A program made the translations under genes and the position numbers. DNA of 30,711 nt, taken from Bog-159 sp049511415. GTDB lineage: Bacteria > Acidobacteriota > Terriglobia > Bryobacterales > Bryobacteraceae. Under the pieces are notes generated by a model. It saw nothing but the letters and a program-made list of their open reading frames with translations. It did no database searches and was not told the origin of the DNA. How positions within the stretch are numbered: the stretch's first letter is position 1; each line of letters opens with the position of its first letter. Shown one piece after another: positions 1 through 8,149 of this stretch. The stretch covers positions 1 to 30,711 of the forward strand of contig JBEKYC010000107.1 of NCBI GenBank assembly GCA_049511415.1, given 5' to 3'.

Positions 1-1
1 A

Positions 2-490
2 ACCCGTCCCTCCGAGCCCAAGCCCGAAGCTACCCTCGCCCCTCCCGTCTTCGACGCCAGCGCCGTCAACCTCCGCATCTCCCTCGGCAAGCCCGAAGAC
101 CTGCCGCAAATCATCGCCAAATGCCACGGCTACCTGGGCTTCGCCTCCCCCTCCGACCCCGACAACGTAGCCAACCTATATCGCGCCCCCGATGGCCGCA
201 AAGAACCGCTCCGCGTCGGCCTCATCTCCCTGGACAACTACTTCGCCCTCAAAATCGTCTCCAATCCGCCACCGTGGATCGAAGAGGTCCGCAAGCACAA
301 CCGGCTGTCCCCCGCCATGGACGCCTACATGCTCCTGCCTCTGGATTTCCGTAATCACATCGTGCAGGATGAAATCCTGCGCGTGGCAGGGGAAACCAAC
401 CCGCACGGCGGAAAGATCACCGCCGCCACTCTGGTTTTCACGGCGGACTCCGACCTGGGGTTCACCATCAAGGATGTGGAAGTGCAGTAG
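2..490 (+). CDS. C-terminal part of an unrecognised protein (5' end outside window)
   Basis: The frame is open from base 2 to a TAG at 488-490, giving about 162 residues with no start inside the window. The visible part opens with a short Pro/Ala-rich linker (residues about 3-15). A compact globular domain follows, with segments such as CHGYLGFASP, RVGLISLDNYF and LVFTADSDLGF. I do not recognise the family. The gene ends 3 bp before the stop of the minus-strand vgrG gene, so the two are convergent. A link to the VgrG-type injection apparatus is possible from proximality alone and is not supported by any motif. The frame choice is secure because the other frames give only low-complexity, Arg/Pro/Ser-rich shadow proteins. 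Confidence 0.6.
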   Translation, partial: TRPSEPKPEATLAPPVFDASAVNLRISLGKPEDLPQIIAKCHGYLGFASPSDPDNVANLYRAPDGRKEPLRVGLISLDNYFALKIVSNPPPWIEEVRKHNRLSPAMDAYMLLPLDFRNHIVQDEILRVAGETNPHGGKITAATLVFTADSDLGFTIKDVEVQ

Positions 491-493
491 CGC

Positions 494-2059
494 CTAACTG
501 CCGGTCTCTCGCGAAAAGTACTTGCTGCGAAAATGGATGCGTCCGTTCGGCGCACTCACCACGATGTCGCCATCTTCCGAGTGCAGCACAATCATAGATC
601 GCCCGGTCTCGTCGGTCTTCTCCAGCAATGAGAGCTTCAGCTTGGTGGGCGTGGCAATCACGATGGATTCCTTGCCGTCCTTATCGGAAAACTGGATGCG
701 GTGGCCGCTCTTGGTCACGATCCGTTTCACGTCGTTGTTCTCGATATCGCCGCCCCAGAACTCTTCTCGCGGCGCCTGGTCCACACCGTTCCACAAACTC
801 CCCAGCACATAGGGCCGCTCCGGATCGCCGTGTTCGAAAGCCACCAGCACCTCATCGCCTTTTTCCGGCATGAACATGAATCCCCGGTCCGCGCCGGCAT
901 GCGGCGTCACCATGCGGATCCATCCAGTTTCGCCGCTCTCCTGCCAATCGTATTGCACCTTGACCCGCCCCATCTTTCGCGGGTCGTTCTGATCCACCAC
1001 GCGCGCCGGCACTACGCCGCGCATCATGGTTGGCTTGGCCGCGTCCAGGTCGTAATATTTCGTCCAGGGCGTGCACCAGAACTCGTTCGTATAGCCTTCG
1101 TTGGTCCAGCGGTGGATCACCTTCAGCACGCCGTAATCACCCTGCGCGTCGAGCGTGCCGCCGATCGAAACCTTGTTCCCGGCTTGCAGAGCATCGCTGC
1201 GGCTGTGTCCCACGGCTACCACGCTCGCACCGCTTTTGCCGGCGCTGGCCAGTTGCAGCAAGTCCTGGTATTCGCCGGCCGTGGCCGCCCGGTCGTCCAG
1301 GTGGACATAGCCGGATGGCAGCATTTCCTGGGACGCCCGCTGCACCGCAGCCACCATCCTTCCGCTGGAGCCCGAGAACTGGGCCGCCTGTTGCACCTGG
1401 TTGAAAGTCTGACTGCGCATCTGGCGCGCGTCATAATGCGTGCCGTTGAACGACGGCTGCGCCAGCTTCCCCTTTACTTCAAAATCGAGCAGCCCGTCCT
1501 CCAGGCGCCAGTCCAGCTTCGTGCCCCCTTGAAACGAGTCGCAAATCTGGATGCCCTGTGCCACGGGACGGATCCAAGCCTGGTGCCGCGCGGCCAGGCG
1601 TTTCAGAAAGTTGAAGTCGGTTTCCCCCCACTGCACATAATTCTTCGGTGGCTTGGACGCGCATTGCACATCCGCTGACAGGCTATCCTCGCCAGTCAGT
1701 ATATTGGATACATCGGATAGCGTGCTCTTGCGGAAATACGCCTCCTGCGGCGTCAAATCCAGTTTGTAGGATCGCGTAACTCCGGTCAGGCGGGCCGTGT
1801 AACTGCCGGATATCTCGTACTCCAGCTCTCCTTCCAGCACGAACCCGTCGAACAGGATGTGCTCCGCACCCGACTCATCGTAGGTGAGGATCTGCAAATC
1901 CTGACCTAATGTGTTCTCGACTGGAAACCGGTCGTCTTTGGTGCGCCGGCACTCAATCCGGCACCACCAATGCTGGTTCAGCGCCTGTTCCACTTCCACC
2001 AGTGAGAGGATCGCATCGCCAACCAGATTGCCGCCGATTTTCAGGTAGCTTTTGGACAT
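494..2059 (-). CDS. vgrG: VgrG-family spike/baseplate protein of a contractile injection system
   Basis: This 521-residue protein has the VgrG layout. An N-terminal gp27-like part (residues about 1-340) carries the motif WGETDFNFLKRLA near 144-156, typical of VgrG and phage late protein D. A gp5-type OB-fold follows at about 345-425, with GVVPARVVDQNDPRKMGRVK, FMFMPEKGDEVLVAFEHGDP and YVLGSLWNG. A short repetitive C-terminal tail (about 430-521) is compatible with the start of a spike beta-helix. Such proteins form the trimeric puncturing tip of type VI secretion or phage-tail-like particles. No long effector extension is visible. It lies 62 bp downstream of kgd on the same strand, but no other injection-system gene is in the window, so it is an orphan here or belongs to a cluster to the left. 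The ATG at 2059 has no clear ribosome binding site. Confidence 0.88.
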   Translation of the reverse strand: MSKSYLKIGGNLVGDAILSLVEVEQALNQHWWCRIECRRTKDDRFPVENTLGQDLQILTYDESGAEHILFDGFVLEGELEYEISGSYTARLTGVTRSYKLDLTPQEAYFRKSTLSDVSNILTGEDSLSADVQCASKPPKNYVQWGETDFNFLKRLAARHQAWIRPVAQGIQICDSFQGGTKLDWRLEDGLLDFEVKGKLAQPSFNGTHYDARQMRSQTFNQVQQAAQFSGSSGRMVAAVQRASQEMLPSGYVHLDDRAATAGEYQDLLQLASAGKSGASVVAVGHSRSDALQAGNKVSIGGTLDAQGDYGVLKVIHRWTNEGYTNEFWCTPWTKYYDLDAAKPTMMRGVVPARVVDQNDPRKMGRVKVQYDWQESGETGWIRMVTPHAGADRGFMFMPEKGDEVLVAFEHGDPERPYVLGSLWNGVDQAPREEFWGGDIENNDVKRIVTKSGHRIQFSDKDGKESIVIATPTKLKLSLLEKTDETGRSMIVLHSEDGDIVVSAPNGRIHFRSKYFSRETGS

Positions 2060-2121
2060 ACCAATTGAGCCGTAGTATTTTTAGCACAAAAGTGCTGCGT
2101 TGGCAATTGGCGCAGCGAGCG

Positions 2122-5100
2122 TTATCTTCTGCCCACCACCCGCATCCGCCGGGACTCCATCAACGGCCGGTCCGACATCGCTTCTTCCAGAATGGCGGCC
2201 TGTTCCTCCTGGTGCCGCCGTCCCGACCCGGTCGCCGGGCTGGCGCTCTCCGCCCGTCCCACGTAACGCAATTCCCGGCCCGTCGGAGTCAGCAGCGGCT
2301 GAAGCTGCTCCTCGATGAACCGGCGCGCGCCCATGTTCCGCGGTTCCTCCTGCGCCCACACCACTTCCGCCGTCAGTGGATACCGCAGCAGCGCGTCGTT
2401 CACGTCGTTCTCCGCGAACGGGTACAACTGCTCGATCCGCACCAGCGCCACGTGATGCGCCTTGGCCGCTTCGCGCGCCGCCGCCAGATCGTAATAGATC
2501 TTGCCGGACGAGAAGATCACGCGGGTGACCTGCTCCGCGTCAATCGGCGCCGTGTCGGCCAGCACTTCGCGGAATCCGCTGCTGGTCAGTTCGGCCATCG
2601 TCGAAACCGCCTTGGCATGCCGCAGCAGGCTCTTGGGCGTGAAGATCACCAGCGGCTTGCGCATACCGCGCCGGTCGCGTCCGCCATACATCTGCCGGCG
2701 CAGCAGATGGAAATATTGCGCGGGCGTGGTGCAATCGACCGCCTGCATGTTGTTGTCGGCGCACAGCACCAAAAAACGCTCGATGCGCGCGCTGGAGTGC
2801 TCCGGCCCTTGCCCCTCGAAACCGTGCGGCAGCAGCAGCACCAGCCCGCTGGGCTGGCCCCACTTGTACTCCGCGCTGGAAATGAACTGGTCGATCATGA
2901 TCTGCGCGCCGTTCACGAAATCGCCGAACTGCGCTTCCCATAGCACCAGCGTCAGCGGATCGGCCACGCTGTACCCGAATTCGAAGCCCAACACGGCGTA
3001 CTCGCTGAGCGAGCTGTCGTAGACATCGAAGCGCGCCTGGTCCGGCGAGACATGCTGCAAGGGCGTGTATTTCTGCGCCGTTTCCGAATCCCAGAACACC
3101 AAATGGCGCTGGCTGAACGTGCCTCGTCCCGAATCCTGCCCGCTGAGCCGGACGGGCGTACCTTCCAACACCAATGTGCCGAAGGCCAGCGCCTCGGCGA
3201 ACGCCCAGTCGATCGGACCGCCCTTCTCCATCACCTCGCGGCGCCGGTCGATAAAGTTGCGCAGCTTGGGATGCAGGTGGAAGTTTTCAGGGAAATGCGT
3301 GAGCGCGCGGATGACCCGGTCCACCGTGGCCTTGTTGACCGAAGTGCGCGGGCAAAAGCTGGCGATTTCGTCGCTCGGCACCGCGGCCAATTCCTGCGGT
3401 TCGATCCGCTCGCTGGATTTGGCCGCGGCATCGTAAGCCGCAGCCAGCTTTTGCGCGAAGCCTTTACGGATCGCCGCGACCTCCTCCGCCGTCAGCACGC
3501 CCTCCCGCACCAGCCGTTCGCCATACAGTGTGCCCACCGAGGGATGCTCCTTGATCTTGCGGTACAGAATCGGCTGCGTATAGCTGGGGTCGTCCGCCTC
3601 GTTATGTCCCCACCGCCGGTAGCAGAACATGTCGATCACGACATCTTTTTTGAATTGCTGCCGGTAATCGAAAGCCAGTTGCGCCACCCGGATGGCCGCC
3701 TCGGGATCGTCGCCATTGACGTGGAATATGGGCGCCTGCACGCCGCGCGCGACGTCGGTCGAATACGGGGTGGAACGGGCTTCGTCGGGCAGGGTGGTGA
3801 AGCCGATCTGATTATTGATGATCAGATGCACCGTGCCGCCCGTGCAGTAACCATCCAGTTGCGAGAGATTCAGCGTCTCGGCCACCACGCCCTGCCCGGC
3901 AAACGCCGCATCGCCGTGGATCAGCAGCGGAATTACGCGCTCGCGGTGTTGATCGCCCAAGCGGTCCTGCTTCGGCCGGACTACGCCCTCCACCACCGGA
4001 TCCACCGCTTCCAGGTGGCTGGGATTTGGCGCTACCGAAACCAGCAGTTCGCGGCCGCTGGTAGAGCGATACACGCCGCGCGCGCCCAGATGATACTTCA
4101 CGTCGCCGGAGCCTTGCGTGCTGGCCGGATCGAGTTCGCCTTCGAACTGCGCGAAGATATCGGCCACCGGCTTGCCCACCACCGTAGCCAGCACGGTCAG
4201 CCGGCCCCGGTGCGCCATACCCATCACCACCTCGTGCACATTCCGCCCGGCGGCCCGCTCCAGCAATTCATCCAGAATCGGGATAGCGGTTTCCGCGCCC
4301 TCCAGAGCGAAGCGCTTCTGGCCCACGAAACGCGCATGCAGGAAATGTTCGAACTCCTCGGCCTCCAAGGTGCGCCGCAGGATGCGCACGCGCGTCTCCG
4401 CATCGAGCGGCCAGTTGTTCGATTGCGGCTCCATGCGATGCTGCAGCCAGCTCTTCTGCTCGGGATGCTGGATGTTCATGTACTCGCATCCGATCTTGCC
4501 GCAATACGTCTGGCGCAACGTCTCCAGAATCTCGCGTAGGGTGGCTACCGGCTTGGGAGCGTGCTGCGAACCGTGCTCGCCGATCGCCTCGCTCAGGCTG
4601 CCCGTGAGAAATTCGCGATCCAGGTCCCAAATCGTCAGGCCGTAGGTCACCGGGTCGAGCTCCGCATGATAGCTGGGCTCGCAGCCCAGAGGATCCAGAT
4701 CCGCGATCAGATGGCCGCGCACGCGGTAAGCGTTGATGAGCTGCAGGACACCGGCTTCCTTGGCGATTTCCGCCGTGCGCCCGGACGCGCCGGGCAACAG
4801 CACGTGGCGGTCGGCTTCCCAGCGCACCGGCTGATGCGGCATTTTCAAATGCGCGAAGATCTCTTCGTAGAAGCCGTCGCGGCCATCCAGCAGCGCCTGC
4901 ACTCTGCCCAAAAACATGCCCGATTCCGCGCCTTGGATGATGCGGTGATCGTAGGTGCAGGAGAGCGACATCACTTTGCTGATGCCCAGCATCGATCGCG
5001 TTTCGGGAGCGGCGCCCTGGTACTCGGCAGGATAGTCGATCGCGCCGGCGGCAATGATGGCGCCCTGCCCGGTCATCAACCGGGGGCTGGAGCTCATGGT

Positions 5101-5775
5101 GCCAACCGTGCCGGGATTGGTGAGCGAAATGGTGGTGCCCTGGAAATCGGCCGGCGCCAGTTTGCCCTTGCGCGCGCGATCCACCAGATCGTCGAAAGTG
5201 GTGACGTAGCGCGCGAAATCCAGCCCGCCGGCGTTCTTGATGTTGGGGACCAGCAGGTTGCGGCCGCCATCCTTGGTAGGCACGTCCACCGCGATGCCGA
5301 GGTTGATCTGCGGGTGCGCGATGCGCGCCGGCTGCCCGTTTGTTTCGCCATAGGCATGGTTTAAGCCGGGGAAATCTTCCAGCGCCTTCAGTATCGCCCA
5401 ACCAATCAGGTGCGTATAGGAAACCTTGCTCCTGCCCACCAGCGTGCGGTGCTGATTGATGATGCGGCGGTTCTCGTCCATCACCTTCACAGGGATAACG
5501 CGCTGCGAAGTGGCCAGGGGAATGGTCACGCTGGCGTTCATGTTCTCGGCGATTTTGGCCGCGATGCCGCGCAGCGGCTGGAGATTCTCGGAGGCCGCGG
5601 TTGGGGCTGCCGAGGGGGCGGGCAAGGGGGCGACTCCGGCGTGGCCGTTCGAGGCGCCCTCGAAGACCTCCTTCCAGCTCTTGTCGACGGTGCTGCGGTC
5701 GCTCAGATATTGTTGATAAAGCTCATCTTCGAGCCAGCTATTGATACCTAGTTCCGGATCAGTCTTGAGGGGCAT
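2122..5775 (-). CDS. kgd: Multifunctional 2-oxoglutarate dehydrogenase/decarboxylase (E2 succinyltransferase fused to E1)
   Basis: This 1217-residue enzyme of the TCA cycle matches the length and layout of mycobacterial KGD. Residues 12-38 are the short E1 N-terminal segment (NSWLEDELYQQYL, VDKSWKEVF). A Pro/Ala linker spans about 45-62. Residues about 68-310 are an E2 acyltransferase core with the catalytic motif TYDHRIIQGAESG (His277). No lipoyl domain is present. Residues about 335-1217 are the thiamine-diphosphate E1 part, with GMAHRGRL (519-526), PSHLEAVDP (585-593), the ThDP/metal motif GDAAFAGQG...NNQIGF (621-659) and the C-terminal motif QEEPRNMGARRFIEEQL. The known reaction is oxidative or non-oxidative decarboxylation of 2-oxoglutarate, with succinyl transfer when an external lipoyl E2/E3 is present. 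The ATG start fits the family N-terminus, though its ribosome site is weak (AAGGAA, 13 bp upstream). The gene stands alone except for vgrG downstream. Confidence 0.95.
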   Translation of the reverse strand: MPLKTDPELGINSWLEDELYQQYLSDRSTVDKSWKEVFEGASNGHAGVAPLPAPSAAPTAASENLQPLRGIAAKIAENMNASVTIPLATSQRVIPVKVMDENRRIINQHRTLVGRSKVSYTHLIGWAILKALEDFPGLNHAYGETNGQPARIAHPQINLGIAVDVPTKDGGRNLLVPNIKNAGGLDFARYVTTFDDLVDRARKGKLAPADFQGTTISLTNPGTVGTMSSSPRLMTGQGAIIAAGAIDYPAEYQGAAPETRSMLGISKVMSLSCTYDHRIIQGAESGMFLGRVQALLDGRDGFYEEIFAHLKMPHQPVRWEADRHVLLPGASGRTAEIAKEAGVLQLINAYRVRGHLIADLDPLGCEPSYHAELDPVTYGLTIWDLDREFLTGSLSEAIGEHGSQHAPKPVATLREILETLRQTYCGKIGCEYMNIQHPEQKSWLQHRMEPQSNNWPLDAETRVRILRRTLEAEEFEHFLHARFVGQKRFALEGAETAIPILDELLERAAGRNVHEVVMGMAHRGRLTVLATVVGKPVADIFAQFEGELDPASTQGSGDVKYHLGARGVYRSTSGRELLVSVAPNPSHLEAVDPVVEGVVRPKQDRLGDQHRERVIPLLIHGDAAFAGQGVVAETLNLSQLDGYCTGGTVHLIINNQIGFTTLPDEARSTPYSTDVARGVQAPIFHVNGDDPEAAIRVAQLAFDYRQQFKKDVVIDMFCYRRWGHNEADDPSYTQPILYRKIKEHPSVGTLYGERLVREGVLTAEEVAAIRKGFAQKLAAAYDAAAKSSERIEPQELAAVPSDEIASFCPRTSVNKATVDRVIRALTHFPENFHLHPKLRNFIDRRREVMEKGGPIDWAFAEALAFGTLVLEGTPVRLSGQDSGRGTFSQRHLVFWDSETAQKYTPLQHVSPDQARFDVYDSSLSEYAVLGFEFGYSVADPLTLVLWEAQFGDFVNGAQIMIDQFISSAEYKWGQPSGLVLLLPHGFEGQGPEHSSARIERFLVLCADNNMQAVDCTTPAQYFHLLRRQMYGGRDRRGMRKPLVIFTPKSLLRHAKAVSTMAELTSSGFREVLADTAPIDAEQVTRVIFSSGKIYYDLAAAREAAKAHHVALVRIEQLYPFAENDVNDALLRYPLTAEVVWAQEEPRNMGARRFIEEQLQPLLTPTGRELRYVGRAESASPATGSGRRHQEEQAAILEEAMSDRPLMESRRMRVVGRR

Positions 5776-5838
5776 AGTGCGGGGAGGCTTCCTTATCTAT
5801 CATACCGTGGGCTCGTGCGTGGGCGGGCGTGGGCGCGC

Positions 5839-6123
5839 GTAGCGCACTTGCCCAATCTGTCCACCAACTCCGGAAGACTCGCCACCGTTGTGTGTTACTA
5901 GAGTCAGGCGCTTGCTCAACGCGATCGCGGCGATCATTAGGTCGTTCGGTCCGATCGGCGTTCCGGCCTGCGCCAGTTACCCCCGAAGGCGGCCGTATTT
6001 CCGCGGCAGCTACGTCGTCGGACGGGAACGACTCGTACGGCGCAGAGAACAAAGCCAGTTTCGCCCGGCGCCCGAGGGGTTATTGGAGCGAAAAGCGCCG
6101 TAGAGCAGCTCTGCTGGACCGAC
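5839..6123 (-). pseudogene. Decayed VapC-type PIN-domain toxin remnant
   Basis: On the minus strand, three pieces in different frames line up with the VapC ribonuclease family. AELLYGAFRS lies at about 6114-6085 and carries the conserved Glu. APYESFPSDDVAAAEI follows at about 6043-5996. YGRLRG-stop-LAQAG then GTPIGPNDLMIAA and LTLVTHN lie at about 5997-5890, with the conserved GPND Asp. Frame changes fall between about 6085 and 6058 and at about 5997, where loss of two bases would explain the shift. A TAA at 5979-5977 interrupts the last piece. The tail up to about 5839 looks like a degraded form of the usual GEFSRV...EVR end. The N-terminal 30-40 residues with the first catalytic Asp, and any VapB antitoxin, are missing. 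The gene is therefore dead. The rest of the 5776-6196 intergenic stretch shows nothing else I can support. Confidence 0.75.
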
Positions 6124-6196
6124 CAAAATCACCAAACGAACCCAATTTTCTAGGGGAGGGGGTGATGCCCGCGATCACCCCTGTCACTACCGCCAG

Positions 6197-7006
6197 CTAA
6201 TGGGCTGCGGCGGGCTCTGGCTTTCCGAGGCCTTTCAGCATCTCCTGGTAGATAGGCATCGACCAGTTCTTCTTTCCCCCCCGCCCGCTAAAGCCCTTGC
6301 CGGTCCAGATCCGGACGCGCGTCTGGTCGCCCATCGGCTCCAGTGTGGCCGTTACTTTCTCGCCGCCGCTGCCGGTCCGCTCGGATCCGCCCCGGCCGCG
6401 TTTGCATTCGATCCGCGTGGCCGTGACATCCGTCGGATTGCAGCCCATGTTCTCCATGGCCGGTTTCAAAGCCGCCGCCACTTGGTCACTGCCAAATGGA
6501 ACCACCTCTTCCATGTCTCTGCTTCCCGCGGTGGGATTAAGCTGGCTGGTCTTGGAGTCCAATACCGCGACCGGTTTCCCGGTTCGGAATTCGAGCGCCG
6601 CAATCACGCTTTTATACTCGGACTTGTCCAGGTGCAGCACCGTCATTTCCTTGTCCGCGTCCTGGTGGTGCTCGATTACCAGCCAGTGGCTCTTGGTCTT
6701 GGTGACCATCACCACGGCTCCCGCGCCCAACGAGAAAAGCATTACCGCCGCGCCTTCCGCTACCCGGTGGCGTTTGGCCAGTTCATAGGACATGGCGTCG
6801 ATGGAAGTAAACGGAATCTCCCGATCGACCGCCCCGCCCTTTCTCCCCTTGATCACGATGTTTGAATCCGTTACGGCCAGATCCACCGCGACCTCTTTGG
6901 GCTGCTTAACGGAGGAATACTTGCTCTTCCTGAATGTAACGTCCTGCGCCAGGGCCGCCGGCGCCAGAGCCACGATGAGGGCTAAAGATAGTTTTCGCTT
7001 TTGCAT
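6197..7006 (-). CDS. Secreted or periplasmic protein of unknown function
   Basis: This 269-residue protein begins with a clear signal peptide (MQKRKLSLALIVALAPAALAQ, cleavage expected after about residue 20). The ATG is preceded by AGGAGA at a good distance. The N-terminal half contains a Gly/Ala/Val hydrophobic stretch (about 87-103, GAAVMLFSLGAGAVVMV) flanked by beta-rich segments such as HWLVIEHHQ and MTVLHLDKSEY. These resemble a PH/GRAM-like fold; this is my inference only. The C-terminal half has a basic Gly-rich patch (CKRGRGGSERTGSGGEK) followed by a beta-strand segment. I do not recognise a named family. The next gene upstream is the barrel protein at 7109-7756 on the same strand, 102 bp away, so the two may be co-transcribed. 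Confidence 0.75.
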   Translation of the reverse strand: MQKRKLSLALIVALAPAALAQDVTFRKSKYSSVKQPKEVAVDLAVTDSNIVIKGRKGGAVDREIPFTSIDAMSYELAKRHRVAEGAAVMLFSLGAGAVVMVTKTKSHWLVIEHHQDADKEMTVLHLDKSEYKSVIAALEFRTGKPVAVLDSKTSQLNPTAGSRDMEEVVPFGSDQVAAALKPAMENMGCNPTDVTATRIECKRGRGGSERTGSGGEKVTATLEPMGDQTRVRIWTGKGFSGRGGKKNWSMPIYQEMLKGLGKPEPAAAH

Positions 7007-7108
7007 GGTAGTCTTCTCCTATTTGTCTTTCTTGGTTTCTTGTTTTGGTCCGTTCGGCGGCGCCTATCGGCAGCCGCCGCAAGGACAGGTTTCATTCACG
7101 GGCGGGCT

Positions 7109-7756
7109 TTAGTTTTTGGACTGCCAGAACACGCCTACGCCGAACCGCATGTAGGTCTGGCCGGGGATGCGGACCACCGTCGCTTCGGGCCGGATGCCCC
7201 ATGAGGGCCGCACATAGTAACGGACCCCGCCGCCAAATTCGAGAGCCAGGTCCGTGGTCGTGGCACTGAAGTTCGCGGGCAATCCCGACCCGCTGGCCGA
7301 TGCCGCTTCCCGCATCCCGCCTACCGCCGCGGATACGTAGGGCACGAACTTCTTGCTTCCCACGGGCAGTTGCCACTGCACGCCCCCGGTGAAGTCCGTC
7401 AGGCTCAAACCGATGTTGGCGCTGCCATCGCTGAAAGAGATGTTGGTCTGCCCGGCGTGGTTGTAGTTCGTCTCTCCCACAATCAGGAAACTGGGCGATA
7501 GAGCATAAGCCACGCTGCCCCCGGCGAACCATTTAAAGCCGGATCCCCCGCTCGCCGTGACGCCCAGGCCGGATAGCTGGGAATTCACTTGTGAAGTGAC
7601 GTCGGGCAAATTGGCCGCGACGCCAAAACTGCCGCTCACTTCAATCGCTCCGGCTTGTGTGGGCGCTTGCGCCAATAGCAGGCTGCCGCAAGCCGAAAGG
7701 GCCAATCCCAGAACGGCGCGCCGCCCGGCTGCCGTGAAAAAACGTGTCGTAGTCAT
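7109..7756 (-). CDS. Outer-membrane beta-barrel protein (OmpA/OprF-like porin fold, opacity type)
   Basis: The protein has 215 residues when read from the ATG at 7756, which has a strong AAGGAGAG site just upstream. The open frame runs 50 codons further upstream, but that extension is Lys/Arg/Ser-rich and lacks a ribosome site, so I reject it. A signal peptide (residues about 1-36, ending near TQAGA) is followed by alternating amphipathic beta-strands typical of small 8-strand barrels: SGFKWFAGGSVAYAL, FTGGVQWQLPVG, KFVPYVSAAVGGM, LALEFGGGVRYYV and the C-terminal strand MRFGVGVFW. The penultimate aromatic region fits barrel-assembly signals, although the last residue is Asn. The role in the outer membrane is unknown. 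Confidence 0.8.
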   Translation of the reverse strand: MTTTRFFTAAGRRAVLGLALSACGSLLLAQAPTQAGAIEVSGSFGVAANLPDVTSQVNSQLSGLGVTASGGSGFKWFAGGSVAYALSPSFLIVGETNYNHAGQTNISFSDGSANIGLSLTDFTGGVQWQLPVGSKKFVPYVSAAVGGMREAASASGSGLPANFSATTTDLALEFGGGVRYYVRPSWGIRPEATVVRIPGQTYMRFGVGVFWQSKN

Positions 7757-7876
7757 ATGTTTGTCTCTCCTTTTGTTGTTTGGATTTGCGTCTGTCACGT
7801 CCTTTCTTACGGAAGCCGCCCGCGACTTTTGCGCGCGCCGCGAGACTTCGTCAGTTTTTTTAAATGAGCTCGGATG

Positions 7877-7906
7877 ATTGTTCGAAGTACCGGCCGTACC
7901 GGTCAA
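7877..7906 (-). promoter_or_regulatory. Candidate sigma70-type promoter for the barrel gene
   Basis: Read on the minus strand, TTGACC (7906-7901) and AACAAT (7882-7877) are separated by 18 bp, about 120 bp upstream of the ATG at 7756. The -10 box is only a 4/6 match. The inverted repeat ACCGG/CCGGT lies in the spacer. This was found by eye and has weak support. Confidence 0.25.
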
Positions 7907-8000
7907 TTCAACGGATAGGCAAGTAAAAATGGCTGGCGCCAGGGAGCCAGGTGGTTAGTCCGCGATTGTGCGCCACGCATTCTTATTTGTATTTCTTGTC

Positions 8001-8030
8001 CTGACCGCAATTATGTGGTGTTAATATAAG
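8001..8030 (+). promoter_or_regulatory. Candidate sigma70-type promoter for the tubulin/Hsp70 operon
   Basis: CTGACC (8001-8006) and TATAAG (8025-8030) are separated by 18 bp, about 120 bp upstream of the first operon start. The -10 box matches 5/6 and the -35 box 4/6. The operon encodes its own sigma factor, so a second, non-housekeeping promoter may also exist here. Confidence 0.3.
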
Positions 8031-8149
8031 CCGTTTGTATTTTCTTGCTTTTGGTATACGCCGGCCTGCTAGATCCGGCTGTATTCTTCCCGGCGTGGAA
8101 GAATTTCGGATCAGCGGCGTATAGACAATGAGCGATCAAGCGCTAAGTT

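Larger units (their letters stand above)
7757..8149. other. Divergent intergenic region between barrel gene and the large operon
   Basis: This is 393 bp without a supported gene, between the minus-strand barrel gene and the plus-strand operon. It should hold the promoters of both. It is AT-richer than its surroundings, especially at 7980-8060. A short inverted repeat, ACCGG-5 bp-CCGGT, lies at about 7889-7903 inside the candidate minus-strand promoter and could be an operator. No RNA gene or repeat family was recognised. Confidence 0.5.

Noticed and set aside
701..1678. Plus-strand open frame of 325 codons opposite vgrG
   Set aside because: VgrG motifs are clear on the other strand; this frame is a His/Arg-rich shadow.
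2078..2096. Hairpin AGCAC-AAAA-GTGCT next to a T run, between kgd and vgrG
   Set aside because: The T run precedes the stem on the plus strand and becomes an A run after it on the minus strand, so it is not an intrinsic terminator in either direction.
3052..4539. Long plus-strand open frame (495 codons) opposite kgd
   Set aside because: It is antisense to a well-conserved enzyme, its translation is rich in His/Arg/Leu with no motif, and such frames are expected opposite high-GC genes.
6125..6155. Short segment coding PNEPNF in one frame, similar to motifs I associate with intergenic repeats in some acidobacterial genomes
   Set aside because: Only one copy is in this window, so it cannot be shown to be a repeat here. 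A genome-wide search would decide.
5829..6200. Plus-strand open frame of 123 codons in the kgd upstream region
   Set aside because: Low-complexity Arg/Ser translation with no ribosome site. The same DNA carries VapC fragments on the other strand.
7757..7906. N-terminal extension of the barrel protein by 50 codons
   Set aside because: The extension is basic and low-complexity, whereas the internal ATG at 7756 has a strong ribosome site followed by a signal peptide.
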